Shown here: positions 11,905 through 22,245 of the stretch, piece by piece
How the letters are laid out: the number at the start of each line of letters is the position of its first letter
Position numbering within the stretch: position 1 is the first letter of the stretch
Source of the DNA: Hysterangium stoloniferum
Taxonomy: Eukaryota > Basidiomycota > Agaricomycetes > Hysterangiales > Hysterangiaceae
Assembly (NCBI GenBank): GCA_015178975.1
Contig: WHVD01000008.1
Span: 930,001 to 994,000, forward strand
Direction: 5' to 3'
Length of the DNA: 64,000 bases
Translations under genes and position numbers: made by a program
The notes under the pieces: generated by a model
Seen by the model: only the letters and a program-made list of their open reading frames with translations
Databases searched by the model: none
What the model was told of the DNA's origin: nothing

Positions 11905-12310
11905 TACTGACAAATCACGAAGCACGTGGATAAAACCTTCTTAGTAGAAATTCAGTAATCATTCAAGTAACATGAACCGAAGATGGGAGGCTGGCGTTCA
12001 AGGAAGCACACGCCACGAAATCATTATCGTCCTTATTAAATAATCATCAATAAAGTCACAAGTTGATCAGTACATTTCCAATGCCTTATATTCATCTCAA
12101 TTCGTAGAGCTCAGCTAGGCAGTTCCGATAACAATGAAATTGTCTAAGAAGACGAATTGAATAATATTTCTCACATTTGTATCAACTTCTCTGATCCAAC
12201 AAGTCTTCTCGATTCAATATTATTTGAAAGAACCAGTGCTATCCTGAGCATGTAAGTGTCCATCTGCTTCTGAGATAGCTCAAAACGATCTACTGTCCGA
12301 ACACTCTAGT
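11905..12310 (+). repeat. Block B, third copy (partial)
   Basis: The part 11905-12130 matches the reverse complement of 33786-34045 (shared cgttcaaggaagcacacgcc and agatgggaggctgg). The part 12120-12310 then matches 34870-35060 in direct orientation (shared ttccgataacaatgaaa and gcatgtaagtgtcca). Sequence identity is lower than between the other two long copies, so this is probably an older or faster-decaying copy. No gene is visible in it. Confidence 0.65.
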
Positions 12311-12364
12311 TCTCATGATACCTTGCCTTAATCCTGTACTTCCTTCGAAATGCCCCGACGATAG

Positions 12365-12490
12365 GCTGTACAATTTCGACCCTGAGAGTATCGTAATAAC
12401 GCCAACGAAATAGTTCTACCCTTGATTCTCATCACAAAGCTCACATTACTCCTTCTTGCGGCCATATCCCATCACGCTGGGATGAGAACT
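12365..12490 (+). pseudogene. Truncated tandem copy of the 5' end of the methyltransferase-like gene
   Basis: The sequence ccctgagagtatcgtaataa to the end of this stretch repeats 12735-12850, the start of the downstream STE14-like gene. It covers the leader and the first hydrophobic codons and is cut off afterwards. The start codon equivalent is present but followed by stops. This shows a local duplication of the 5' end, about 365 bp apart, rather than an independent gene. Confidence 0.7.
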
Positions 12491-12521
12491 ATGATATTCT
12501 AGGTGCCAAAAGGTATTCTGA

Positions 12522-12791
12522 ATGATCAAAGGCGGCCGCACTTTCCTCCCAGGACCCCCCCGCCCATCTCTGAATCTGAATCTCTTTGGAGATGATCAAG
12601 TTCGCAAAGCATCTCGATCAAAGATGTTACACCCTAGCATGTTGGCCGAATTACGAGGGAGGCGGTCAGATACCCTTTTTCATATGTATACCGATGAATT
12701 ATATATAAAAGTACGTCGTCTCGTTTATCGTTTAGACCCTGAGAGCATCATAATACGCCAGCGAAATGGTTCTGCCCTTGATTTTTTATAG
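12522..12791 (+). CDS. Short open frame of unknown function, doubtful
   Basis: An 89-codon frame (start MIKGGRTFLPGPPRPSLN) lies between the truncated and complete copies of the methyltransferase-like gene and overlaps the start of the latter. It has no recognisable domain, signal peptide or membrane segment. It may be a chance frame in the leader or intergenic spacer. I list it only because it is the sole open frame in that gap. Confidence 0.15.
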   Translation: MIKGGRTFLPGPPRPSLNLNLFGDDQVRKASRSKMLHPSMLAELRGRRSDTLFHMYTDELYIKVRRLVYRLDPESIIIRQRNGSALDFL

Positions 12792-13616
12792 AGAATTAAT
12801 TCTCGCCACAAAGCTTACATTACTCTTTCTTGCAGCTCTATCCTATCATGTTGGGTTAACCTCTCCGAATCCCCCACCATCCAAGAATGACAAGGTTTAC
12901 AGAGGACAGATATTTGAGCGATTTGTTCGTCTCCTAGCAACTAAGTCGAAGGTATCTCCTTTGCTCTGATATTCTACTCATAAACGTCCATTAATCCACC
13001 TTGTCCGTAGCTTTTCGTCACAACATGTATACTATCCGAAGTCATAGTTATAATATCTTTATATTATTCGTCGACACGGTATTCGACTGTCGTTTTATCA
13101 GGCTTTGTAGTAGCGGAAATCCGGCGCTGGAAAAGATGGGCAGCTAAACCTGTCTTTCATAGTAGGCTGTTCGCTCATGCTCCTCTCTGGAGCGTTGCGT
13201 GTATGGTGCTTCAAGACATTGGGCGTCCTCCTCACATTCGAAGTTACTTTAAACCCTCGCATAAACTCGTCACTTCAGGACCATACGCATACGTTCGCCA
13301 CCCCAGCTATACTGCTATACTCTTGATGGTCATCGGTGCTGCCCTGACATGTTTTGCTAGGGGCAGTTTTGCCATCGAATGCCATATCATGATCACGCAT
13401 GCTCGCTGGCTCGTCTACTATTATCTTACCATGGCTGTATATACAATGGTCTCTTTGTGGAGAAGGGGATGTGTCGAGGATGATGCTCTAAAGGATGTGT
13501 TTGGACAGAGCTGGGAGGTGTATAAAAGTGTGTCCCTTGGAAGTTTTGGCCTGGGATCATCTAAAACAAGAGGTATTCTAGTCAGTAAGGTGTGTCTGTT
13601 GGAGCTTAGTCATTAG
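12766..13616 (+). CDS. Isoprenylcysteine carboxyl methyltransferase-like membrane protein
   Basis: STE14/ICMT-family enzymes methylate the C-terminal prenyl-cysteine of CAAX proteins at the ER membrane using S-adenosylmethionine. Exon 1 starts MVLPLIFYRELILATKL, with a hydrophobic N-terminus; a GT-AG intron (about 12951-13011) joins in frame to LFVTTCILSEVIVIISLYY. The family signature is clear: LVTSGPYAYVRHPSYTA, then a hydrophobic hairpin, then CVEDDALKDVFGQSWEVYKS, which holds the conserved E...L...FG..W..Y region. Length (about 260 residues) is normal. Near the end a shift by one base would give VPWKFWPGII followed by a stop at 13562-13564, which looks like the family's usual C-terminus; as written the tail continues to 13616. 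So there is either a late frameshift or a variant tail. Otherwise the gene looks intact. A truncated duplicate of its 5' end lies upstream. Confidence 0.8.
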
Positions 13617-13734
13617 GGTATATAGGTCGAGTCAATGTAGTTACATTTCTTTACGTGTTTGACAGAGCTCAAATAAGCGCGAATATTGTTAGGAGATGAA
13701 GCCTTGTAATGTATAATGCAGATATTCTTAATTT

Positions 13735-14035
13735 AGCTCCAGTATATGTTGAAGTTTTTCTGGCGCTGTTCTTGGACCGAGTACGCTTCCATTTGTCTGA
13801 GTTAGCGGATGGTACTTTTGTTGACTTCTCTGGGATTTGGGATAGTGAGGGATTACAAGCATTGGGGCTCAGGTCGCTGCGGTTGGGAATCACTGCATAG
13901 TTTGGGTTTTATATAAATGTGTTTGTATATATTTGGTCCTTGTCCGTTTACGACGAGTACCGTCAGCTCACTCAGACAAATGGAAACTTACTCGGTCTAG
14001 GAGCACCACCAGAGATAATTCAACATATTTATCAT
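13735..14035. repeat. Inverted repeat pair downstream of the methyltransferase-like gene
   Basis: The stretch 13956-14035 (containing actcagacaaatggaaact) matches the reverse complement of 13735-13815 (actcagacaaatggaagcg) at roughly 80 percent over about 80 bp. The arms are separated by about 140 bp, so the region could fold into a hairpin. Both arms translate to LTQTNG.(L/V)LG-like peptides, suggesting a duplicated coding fragment in inverted orientation, but I do not recognise the protein. Confidence 0.6.
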
Positions 14036-14053
14036 TCTCTCCCCATCATTACA

Positions 14054-14285
14054 ACAGCATTAGGATCATCAGTGATCCAGGTGAAGACAGCACCCAAGAA
14101 ATACATCTTCATTGCTCTCTTCCACTCATAGTAATTGTCCTCAAGAAGGAGAGGAGCACTAGAGAAGATGGAGGTAAGACCAGAGGACATGATGTTGGAT
14201 GGAAGGATTCAGGCGGTGTCAGAATAGAGTACTGATAAGGGAAATATATGTGGGTATATATGGGTCCAAACCACACACAATGAAC
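14054..14285 (-). mobile_element. Antisense fragment of the gag-only LTR element
   Basis: In reverse complement this matches 17800-17990 of the 1.57-kb LTR element at 17589-19158: first the start of its gag (SSGLTSIFSSAPLL region) and then, towards 14285, the first bases of its LTR (tgttcattgtgtgtgg in reverse). Between them most of the LTR and leader are deleted. It is therefore an internally deleted relic of the same family, inserted in the opposite orientation. Confidence 0.8.
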
Positions 14286-15012
14286 AGGTTGGGGGGCTTT
14301 CCCCCACTATTAGGGGCCTAAATGGCATATGTACATAGTTCCGAACAGGTAGGTTTTATGTAACTCAATATTTGAACTGAAGCTTAGTAGAATATAAGAC
14401 AATAATTCATACTAAAAGATTTACAGCTTGTTTCAGGTACATAGTGTCAAGTTTAGAAATCAATAAAAAAATTACACTTTGGATCTCAAAAGTAATTGGC
14501 TTGTAACTCCATAACAAAGGAGAAATAAGATATGAAACTTTGGATTTTATATATTTATATGTATATGGGACAATCTATCCTTGTATTCAGAATGTCTTAC
14601 AAATTATTATTTAACATTTGGACCTCTGTGCTAGAATGAGCTCCCCTGCCCGAATTATGCACCCCTTTGGTCCAGACCTGCAATGGGAGCGGACCTGGTG
14701 GCAGACTTGGCACAGGGTGGTCCACCACCTTGTCTCAGGAGGTAAATAGAGGGTAGATTATTTTCCGATCATTACACCATTTCATTTCTATTATCTGTCA
14801 TTAAGGAGGGTAGTCTACGAATGCTAGCATAAATAGGGAAGCCACTCATTAGTTACAGGAGTTTTTTCAAATTGGAGCCTATTCCTACTCTGTTCGTTCC
14901 TCTTCGTAAGAAGCTCAAACCAAAGGATTACACTATCTCTAAAGCTGAACCTTACACTTTTTGAGTATTTTGTCTTCAACTTTGTATTCTTTTTTCTACT
15001 AGTGGACTGATC
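14286..15012. other. Unassigned spacer
   Basis: No gene or known element is visible. It begins with a short palindromic stretch (ggggggctttccccc at 14292-14306), is AT-rich from 14390 to 14620, and contains a more GC-rich stretch at 14640-14750. It lies directly left of a solo LTR and could include the missing 5' LTR of the gypsy element starting at 16072, but I cannot show matching sequence at that element's other end. Confidence 0.35.
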
Positions 15013-15998
15013 TGTTAAGAGCAGAAATTGACAGATGTTGGCAGACCGACGGGACCGAACGGAAGGACTTGGCTTCAGCTTATGTGCTGTGCCCTCGCAA
15101 GTTACCGTCAGGTGTCCTTAAATTTCGGGCGGGCGGAAACTAGTCCTGTCAAGTAAACCTCTCGGTAAACTACCAATCGGAAACTGAAGGATAAGTCAAG
15201 GGTTGGGCTGAGGGGTCGGAGACCAATAGTCGGAGACTGAGAGTCGGGGACTGAGAGTCGGGGACTGAGAGTCAGAGACTGAGAGTCAGAGACTGAGAGT
15301 CAGAGACTGAGAGTCAGAGACTGAGAGTCAGAGACTGAGAGTCAGAGACTGAGAGTCAGAGACTGAGAGAGTCGGAGACTGAGAGAGTCAGAGACTGAGA
15401 GAGTCGGAGACTAGAGGTTGAAGTCGTAAATGTAGGTTGAATCGTAAATTGGATGGAGTCGGAATGTGGGGGTCGTGAATAGATAATGGAGTCGGAAATT
15501 AGAGGGGTATCTAAGTTGATCTAAGTTGATCTAAGTTGATATTCTGATTGTCTAATAACTACATTTACAGCAGGTTTATATACGAGTTGTCGGCATCTAG
15601 AAACTACTAACTAAGGGAAGAGCGGAAACACTATTTGACGAATAGACTTGACTAGAAACTGGAAAGTTACGATAAGATCGGAAGCCGAGATTTAGCTGAG
15701 AGCAGGATTACGAGAAAAGGGAATAGTCCATGGACTACAAGTATATATGGGCATATGTGAAACATAGAGTAAAACAGATCATCATAATGAAAGGGGACGT
15801 ATCAAAGCATAACCAGATGGTACAAGTATATTTTGACAGGGGCGTAAACGAGGTTTGATCGCCGTGAAGGTATACGTCAGTGTCAGTATTCCAAAGGTTG
15901 CCGAAATGATGACTTGATCAATAACTTGCAACATCGATAGACTGTAGTATTCTCGGGGACTGTCAGGTTGCGACATGGGTTACAACACGGTCGTAACA
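15013..15998 (-). mobile_element. Solo LTR of the minisatellite-bearing gypsy family (family 1)
   Basis: In reverse complement it matches the LTRs at 37324-38386 and 42856-43900: it starts TGTTAAGAGCAGAAA (the LTR 3' end) and ends CGGTCGTAACA (the LTR 5' end). It is flanked by tgatc on the left and gtgatc on the right, so a 5-bp TGATC duplication with one extra base is likely. It carries the family's 14-bp minisatellite (15225-15415). A TATA-like tatataaacctgc lies near 15570 on the minus strand. No internal sequence is present. Confidence 0.88.
15225..15418 (-). repeat. 14-bp minisatellite inside the LTR
   Basis: About 13 tandem units of gactgagagtcrga (reverse complement of the tcygactctcagtc unit of the other LTRs), drifting into 16-bp gagagactgagagtc variants on the right. 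One strand is almost purely purine. The array sits at the same LTR position as the arrays at 37.9, 43.5 and 51.3 kb. Confidence 0.9.
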
Positions 15999-17588
15999 GT
16001 GATCACCCACTAGGTTTTAACAATAACACATGTGCACACAACCAAATCAAATACATACCATTACCACCATAATGTCCAAGATTAATCAACCTGTCACTCG
16101 CCGAGGCACAGTCCAAAGCACAATCCCCATTTGGAGCAAGAGAATTGTTTGAAAGAAGGTGGTAGTTGATGATGTGAATGATCTGGTCATTGAGTCAGTG
16201 AGTATTACTTCTTCATCTCTGAATGCCATGGGCCCCGAGCCTATCCTCCCTTCACAACAGGGGGGAGAGGGGAGGATGGACTGTGATGCTGAGATAGAAG
16301 AGGTATCGACATTAGCCTCTGATTCCTCGATGGCCATGTCTGGTGGAAATGACCATGTTCCCAGTAGTGAAGCCTCCAATGAATTATTTGAAAGTGGGAG
16401 AGAGACAGCTCTTTTTCCCCTTATGAATGAATACCTCCATACTCGAGTAACTCTCCATAATTGGACATACCAGTATAACCTATTGTATCCTGAAGAGCTA
16501 GCTGCACCTCGAAAGACCTTCTGGAGGAAGCATCTCAAGGAGAAACCTCTCATCCACCCAGAGTCGCTTTTCTTTCCAGAGTGGTTCGAAATGGAGAGCA
16601 GTGGTGATGACAATGAAAGAAAGGAGGGAACAGCCAAGAGTATGGCACTTGAGTACAGCCAGGCCACTAAGCTTAAATGGTCCAATTGTTCGGAGTCTGA
16701 TGAAGATCAGCTTGGGCCGCTACCAGAAACATGGACCTTACCTAATGCTGGGAGAACAATTAGAGGGTCAGAGAGTTCAGTAACCTTTCCCCCTGTCTCC
16801 CTAAATATAAGCGCCATTGTAGTTGAGGCAGAGGAAAATGCACCTATGACAACCAAAACCACATCTTCTATGTTAGAACCTGCAAATGCAGATGGATTTA
16901 AAAATAAGTTGCCAATGCCGTCCAACAAAGGGAAAGGAAGAATGGAAGGTGAACATCCCTTAAGAACCTGCACAAAGGGAGTGAAATGCAGAATAGTCAG
17001 CCACAAACAGGGCAGAAGGCCAAGAAAGTTACTAGCCATTATGTATGGGAGTCTTCACAAGTGCCAGAGGGTGGGTACTTTGCAGTAGGAGGGCAAGGGA
17101 AGTTCGGACCACCATCCAATTCAAGTAGCCCATCTAGTAGTGATGGATCAAATGATTCAGCCAGTAGCATTTTCACTGATTCGGAAATCAGTAGAAGGAG
17201 CACAGACTCACCTGATTCAGAATCAGGTCAGAATATGTTACTGGGAGCCATTCTGAAACAAGGAAGAAGAAGCATGGAAAGAAAAACTCACTGAGCTCCC
17301 CACAAATAAGATATGAAAAGTGCAAACAGTCAAAGGCTGATGCTAAATGGACTAAAACACTGTTAGCTGGAGTCAAAACAAAGCAGGCTGTGATATATAA
17401 TGGCATAGCTGAACTTGACATTCTTGAAGCCTTCATCTATGCATATGATCTCTGGGCAGAGATCAATGGGTTAGATCACAAGTGGGTGGTTAAATTGATT
17501 ATATACTTCCTTGATGGAAAGGCAAGCTCCTTCTATATGAAGCATGTAGCTTTGAGCAAACAGAAGTGGACTTTGAAGGCTGTGTATG

Positions 17589-17750
17589 TGTTCATTGTGT
17601 GTGGTTTGGACCCATATGTACCCACATGTACTTACTGTAGTGCTATCTGTGTGTTGGCAATCTACCACTGCCAGTCATTCGAGTTTGAGTCTGAGTCTGA
17701 GTTTGGTCACTTCTGGTGACTTCTGTGTCCTTCTATCTACTATTCTAACA
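17589..17750 (+). repeat. 5' LTR of the gag-only element
   Basis: Starts TGTTCATTGTGTGTGG and ends CTATTCTAACA; followed by ggttatgggccctgg, where the primer-binding site should lie. Contains a gagtctgagtctgagt triplication. Confidence 0.92.
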
Positions 17751-17850
17751 GGTTATGGGCCCTGGCTTCCACTAAATCTCCATCAATTTCACATAATTCC
17801 CTTATCAGTACTCCTATTCTGACACCTCCTGAATCCTTCCATCCAACATC

Positions 17851-18690
17851 ATGTCCTCTGGTCTTACCTCCATCTTCTCTAGTGCTCCTCTCCTTGTTGA
17901 GGACAACTACTATGAGTGTAAGAGAGCAATGAAGATGTGTTTCCTGGGTGCTGCCTTCACCTGGATCACTGATGATCCTAATGCTGTTGTCCCTATAGAT
18001 AAGGTCACAGAGGATGGACAGGCAGCCTTCTTTATCTATTCTCGCATTTATTTTCAACTCCAGTCAAAGGTGTATGATATCAGCTCTGGATTGGCATCCT
18101 GGAAGGCTGTTCATGCCTATTTTCAGAAGTCTACCATGGGTTGTAGGGTCAAAGCTGTAGAAGCCTTTATGGCAACTAAACAGGATCCTTCCAAACCTAT
18201 TGAGGGAGGTGTATATCCAATCGATTCAGAAGTCTCATCAAGTGCTGGAAGGTCTTGGAGTTCCATTCAGTGATGTTTTCATTGGTGACATCATTCTTGT
18301 TGGTCTCCATCCTTCCTATTATACTGTTCACACTAGCATTCTTACTGCCAAGACTGAACCCTCACTTTCTGATATCATCGACATTCTCATTGGTTCCTCC
18401 ACTTCAGTTATCGATATCAAAACTGAGCCAATCGAGACTTCATTTTTAGCCCGGGGTGGATGAACTACCAGAGGTGATTTGCATTCTTCATGTCAGAAAT
18501 CAGAATATGGAGCTATCCCCAATCATCCTTTAGAGGATGACAAAGGGTATCATTGGTGCAATCCTGTCAATGAAGGTCACTGTCATCATTGTGGAAGACC
18601 CAATCATCATTCAGTTACTTGCATTTATGATATGCCTTCTCACATCAAGGATCACATCATGTCAGGATCATCTTGTCCTCCTGATCATGC
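17851..18690 (+). pseudogene. Copia-type gag (UBN2-like) with zinc knuckle
   Basis: The frame from MSSGLTSIFSSAPLLVEDNY, through the typical gag part YYECKRAMKMCFLGA, runs to about 18200. A one-base shift joins to VYIQSIQKSHQVLEGLGVPF and LVGLHPSYYTVHTSIL, and a stop near 18463 precedes the zinc knuckle CHHCGRPNHHSVTC (CX2CX4HX4C) at about 18577-18620. This is the standard layout of Copia gag: capsid-like domain, linker, RNA-binding knuckle. Length is about 280 residues. The frameshift and stop mean this copy no longer makes the whole protein. A related antisense fragment is at 14054-14285. Confidence 0.85.
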
Positions 18691-18996
18691 CAATTCCACC
18701 CAAGGTCATTTTGCAGAGGGTGCTTACTCTGGTCTGGTTCATTCTTCACACTATTCCCATCCCTCTTCTCCCATTTATGCTATCCCTTCTTCCCCTAGAT
18801 CATCTCGCCCCCTTCTCCTAAGAATGATTCACACCCTTCTTTTGTGCTTCATGTTTAGTTTTTACAGTTGGTGGGAGCTTCCAAGCTATTTTTTTGTTCT
18901 CTGTTCATGTTTGGTGGGAGCTTCCTTTCATCTTTCTTATATTCCTTTGATTCAGTGGGAGTTTCACATGTTCTTTGGATCCTCACCAGGTGGGAG

Positions 18997-19158
18997 TGTT
19001 CGTTGTGTGTGGTTTGGACCCATATGTACCCACATGTACTTACTGTAGCACTATCTGTGTGTTGGCAATCTACCACTGCTGGTCATTCGAGTTTGAGTCT
19101 GAGTCTGAGTTTGGTCACTTCTGGTGACTTCTGGGTCCTTCTATCTACTATTCTAACA
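18997..19158 (+). repeat. 3' LTR of the gag-only element
   Basis: Nearly identical to 17589-17750; preceded by a purine-rich caggtgggag tract and followed by the target duplication gtatg. Confidence 0.92.
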
Positions 19159-19797
19159 GTATGATGGCCTATTCAATTATTGCTTTCCTGCTGATTATAA
19201 GGTGCATCTTTGAAAGGAACTTACATCCACCAGGCAGGGTAGAAAGAGTTTTCGTGATTTTGTGTGAGATGTCAAAAATAATGTGAGGAGGTTTCCTGAC
19301 ATCCATGGGTGACAACTAAAGCAAATCGTGTGGGATGGGGCATATGACTATATTAAAGAGAAATGGTTAGATAATGGACTCAATCCTGACAATATGTCAT
19401 GGAAGAAACTCATCAAAGCTGCTACCTGATTTGAGGCGGCACAAGAATTTCGGATGGCAGAAAAAGGGAGAAGGGAGAACACATCGTCCAGATCGCCTCA
19501 GATATGGCCCCAAAAGAAAGATCTAGTGAGTCAGATGGGGCAGAAGGCTGATAGTCAAGGGGTGAAAATTTACCAGTCCAAGCCATCTGGATTGGGAAGT
19601 ACCAGTCTTGAACTGCATCCTAAATTAAGTCAGAGTGAGATGACTCAACTTCGAGTGGAGGGGCGATGTTTCTCCTGCAAGAATGAGGGTCACGAATCCC
19701 ACAACTGCCCCCACGGGAAGTTTGTGTTGGCATCGAAAAAGGGGGTAACTGTGTCTGCTGGATCTGTCTGAGTAAAACGACTTGCCAACTTGGAAAG

Positions 19798-20541
19798 TGT
19801 TATGACTGTGTCACAACCCGACGGACCCCAAGATTATTGCCACCTATCGACGATTCAAGTCATTGTTCAAGTCAGCACATCGCAAACCGTCGGTCTCCCA
19901 ATGCTGATGTATGCTCTTGCAGTGATCAAACTCTGTTTACGCCCACATTAAAATATACTCGTACTATCTGGTTAAATTCTGATACACCCCTTTTATTATG
20001 ATGATCCGTTCTACTCTATGTTTCACATATGTCTATATATATACTTGTAACCCTCAGACTATTTCCTTTTCTCGTAATTCCACTCTCAGTTATTTCACAG
20101 CCTCCAAACTAATTGTAACCTTCCCGTTCCTAGTCAAGCTTATTTGTCAATACTGCTTTCCGCTCTTCTCCTAGTTAGTATTTTCTAGACGCCGAATATT
20201 TGTATATGAACCCACTGTAGTTGTAGTTACTAGGCAATCAGAATATCGACTCAGAATACCCCTTACACCTCTAGAAGTCCCATACTAGGTACTCCACTAT
20301 CTGCCTTCACATGTGCACACCCACTCTCGGTCTCCGACCCCTTGGCCTGACTCCCGACTTATCCTTCAGTTCTGATCAGTAGTTTCGCCGAGAGGTATTC
20401 GTTAGGACTAGTCTTCACCCATCCGAAATTTAAGGACACCTGATGGATAATTGCGAGGGCACAGCACATAAGCTGAAGCCAAGTCATTCTGATCGGTCCC
20501 CGTTGGCCTACCGACAATTAGTCAGTTTTCAGTTCTTAACA
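19798..20541 (+). mobile_element. Solo LTR of family 1 without minisatellite, TSD GAAAG
   Basis: Starts TGTTATGACTGTGTCACAACCC and ends GTTCTTAACA, with a perfect gaaag duplication (19793-19797 and 20542-20546). It is recognisably the same family as the 37-kb LTRs (shared gatccgttctactctatgtttcacatatg and agcttatttgtcaat stretches) but diverged, and at the minisatellite position it has only about one unit (ctctcggtctccgacc). It interrupts the host gypsy between gag and protease. At 744 bp it is the shortest complete LTR of the family. Confidence 0.92.
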
Positions 20542-21795
20542 GAAAGAAAGAAAGAGTGGGCAGAGTTACAACTACACATGGCCTCATTCATGATTAGGGA
20601 TGAGGAGAGACAACAGGAGTTCAATAACTTACATGATCAAATTTATGCTGCCTGGCTGCAGAGGACAATCACAGAATATTTCGGGCCGGATACTGCAATC
20701 ACTGAGGGTCAAAATCCACTGACACGGTTCGAGGTGTCCTATTCGGTTGAAGACTTCCGGTGAGGGATGGTGTCGTACCTGGGGACCCTCTTCATATTGG
20801 CAAAGTTGAATGTAGGGAACCAGGGTTTACTGTTGCTCAAAGCATTGTGAATGACCCTCAATGGTTAGGGAAAAAGCTCACTGATGACTGCACAGACCAT
20901 GTTACAGTTGCAAGGATTATACAACAGCATTGTTGTACATATTTTTTGTGAATTGAGTCCATGTCAGTGGGAATGTGACACACAGAGCAGTTTCAGGTAT
21001 CTTTTGATGGTATGCATTGGGTGTATGAAATCGTGGACCGCTTACAACCCCATTTATACATGGTGATTACGAAACAAGCCCTCTTTAGTGGTGACTGGGA
21101 AATGGCGCAAGTCGTTAGCATTGCTATCCCAATGGCAGGGGGGTCTACTCAATGGGAAACAATGGAGGATGAGGATCCACCAAGGTCAGATGGAACTAGT
21201 CCAGCACAGCATCTTCTTGAAGCCCTGAAGGAGTACTTTTGACCAGAAGAAGTGCTGCAGGAGGGGATTAATCCTGACATCCAGTTTAGGGTACATGCAG
21301 AAGAGTTGGGACTTCAGATATGGGACGAGAACCACACTGACCTACCTCTGTTTATGCCCTGGTCGGTGTTCAGGCTGAATGAGGACATGGATGATAAAAT
21401 AGAGGCTGTCTATGAGGAACACATACCTGGTTTTTTGGAGGATATGCCTGGATTTCAAAGGTATTGTCAAGAGGCAATGTGCAATCTTCTCGAACTCCAT
21501 TTCCAAGTCTACTATTAGACAAGTGTCTTTAATAATGCAAATGGAGTGGAGTGACAGCGATTTATCATCCGATTCTCTGCAGGATTGTATCAGATTCGTG
21601 ACCGGGAGTTATCAGTAACTTACTTGGTTATGAAGGACCATCTCCAACATGATGAATGGACAGTGCCACATATTGTGGCCAGGCGAGAAATCCCAGAGGG
21701 CTTGTCAGGGGCAGTTGTGTTTGTCAATGCTGCTCATATGCCTAAGAAAAAGATGTTAGGAAAGAGGAAGAAGAGTCACTTGCAAAACAAAGGGG
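20542..21795 (+). pseudogene. Gypsy spacer / second gag-like region, decayed
   Basis: After the solo LTR the host element continues with frames such as KKEWAELQLHMASFMIRDEE and a region with repeated acidic stretches (21252-21518). It shows no zinc finger or enzyme motif. It lies between the zinc knuckle and the protease, so it may be the gag-protease linker or an extra gag-like part of this lineage. At least five stops or frame changes occur. Confidence 0.5.
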
Positions 21796-22245
21796 TTGAA
21801 ATGGTCCAGCAATACCTCAATGCAACCAAAAGACTTTACTCATTGCCTGCTGAAACCTGTGGTCATTGAGGCATTCATTAATGAACGACTGGTGAAAGCT
21901 CTAATTGATAGTGGATCACTTGCAGACTTCATGTCGACGACATTAGTCGATCAGCTGCAGGTAGTCAAGGATCCACTAGTAAAACCACTTACTATCCAGC
22001 TGGCTGTTCACAGATCACGGTCAAAAATCAATTATTCAGCGACTGCTCAGTTTTCATATCAGAACATCAATTGTACTTGGCATTTTGATGTTGCTAATCT
22101 CGATTCATACAACTTGATATTAGGGACTCCATTCATATTTCAACATCAAGTTATGATGGGGTTGAATCCTACCAGGGTCAACATTGGGTCACTCTACCAC
22201 TCCCCATGGAAGGAGATACCATCGAGACTCTCCATTCTGTGGTAG
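21796..22245 (+). pseudogene. Aspartic protease domain of the gypsy polyprotein
   Basis: The motif KALIDSGSLADFMSTT carries the D-S-G catalytic triplet of retroviral-type aspartic proteases, followed by the hydrophobic LILGTPF (an ILG motif) about 75 residues later. Such proteases cut Gag-Pol into its parts. The frame is open over about 150 codons, then changes frame into the RT section near 22206. Confidence 0.85.

Larger units (their letters stand above)
17589..19158 (+). mobile_element. Gag-only LTR element (TR-GAG-like), 1570 bp, TSD GTATG
   Basis: Two 162-bp LTRs (17589-17750 and 18997-19158) start TGTTCATTG/TGTTCGTTG and end TATTCTAACA. They are flanked by a perfect 5-bp duplication gtatg (17584-17588 and 19159-19163). 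The internal part is only about 1.25 kb and encodes a Copia-type gag with a zinc knuckle and nothing else. A purine-rich ggtgggag directly precedes the 3' LTR, as expected for a polypurine tract. Protease, integrase, RT and RNase H are absent, so the element must have moved with enzymes supplied by another copy. It interrupts the gypsy gag between codons for ..KAVY and DGLF. The two LTRs differ at only a handful of positions. Confidence 0.93.
16072..19770 (+). pseudogene. gag of the gypsy element, split by an LTR element
   Basis: The likely start is MSKINQPVTRRG at 16072. A stop near 16150 is followed by an open frame to 17088 rich in acidic, Ser and Lys residues (a disordered region), then by frame changes. 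The capsid-like part runs MAELDILEAF near 17405 to LSKQKWTLKAVY at 17585, is interrupted by the 1.57-kb LTR element, and resumes DGLFNYCFPADYKVHL at about 19164. The C-terminal part 19454-19771 ends in a zinc knuckle, CFSCKNEGHESHNC (CX2CX4HX4C), which would bind RNA during particle assembly. Several stops in the first half of the post-insertion part confirm it is not functional. Confidence 0.8.

Noticed and set aside
15013-16072. 5' LTR of the gypsy element starting at 16072
   Set aside because: It is in the opposite orientation, belongs to the family seen elsewhere as solo copies, and has its own near-perfect target duplication.
16086-16685. 199-codon minus-strand frame as a gene
   Set aside because: It is antisense to the long gag frame at 16159-17088 and shows no domain.
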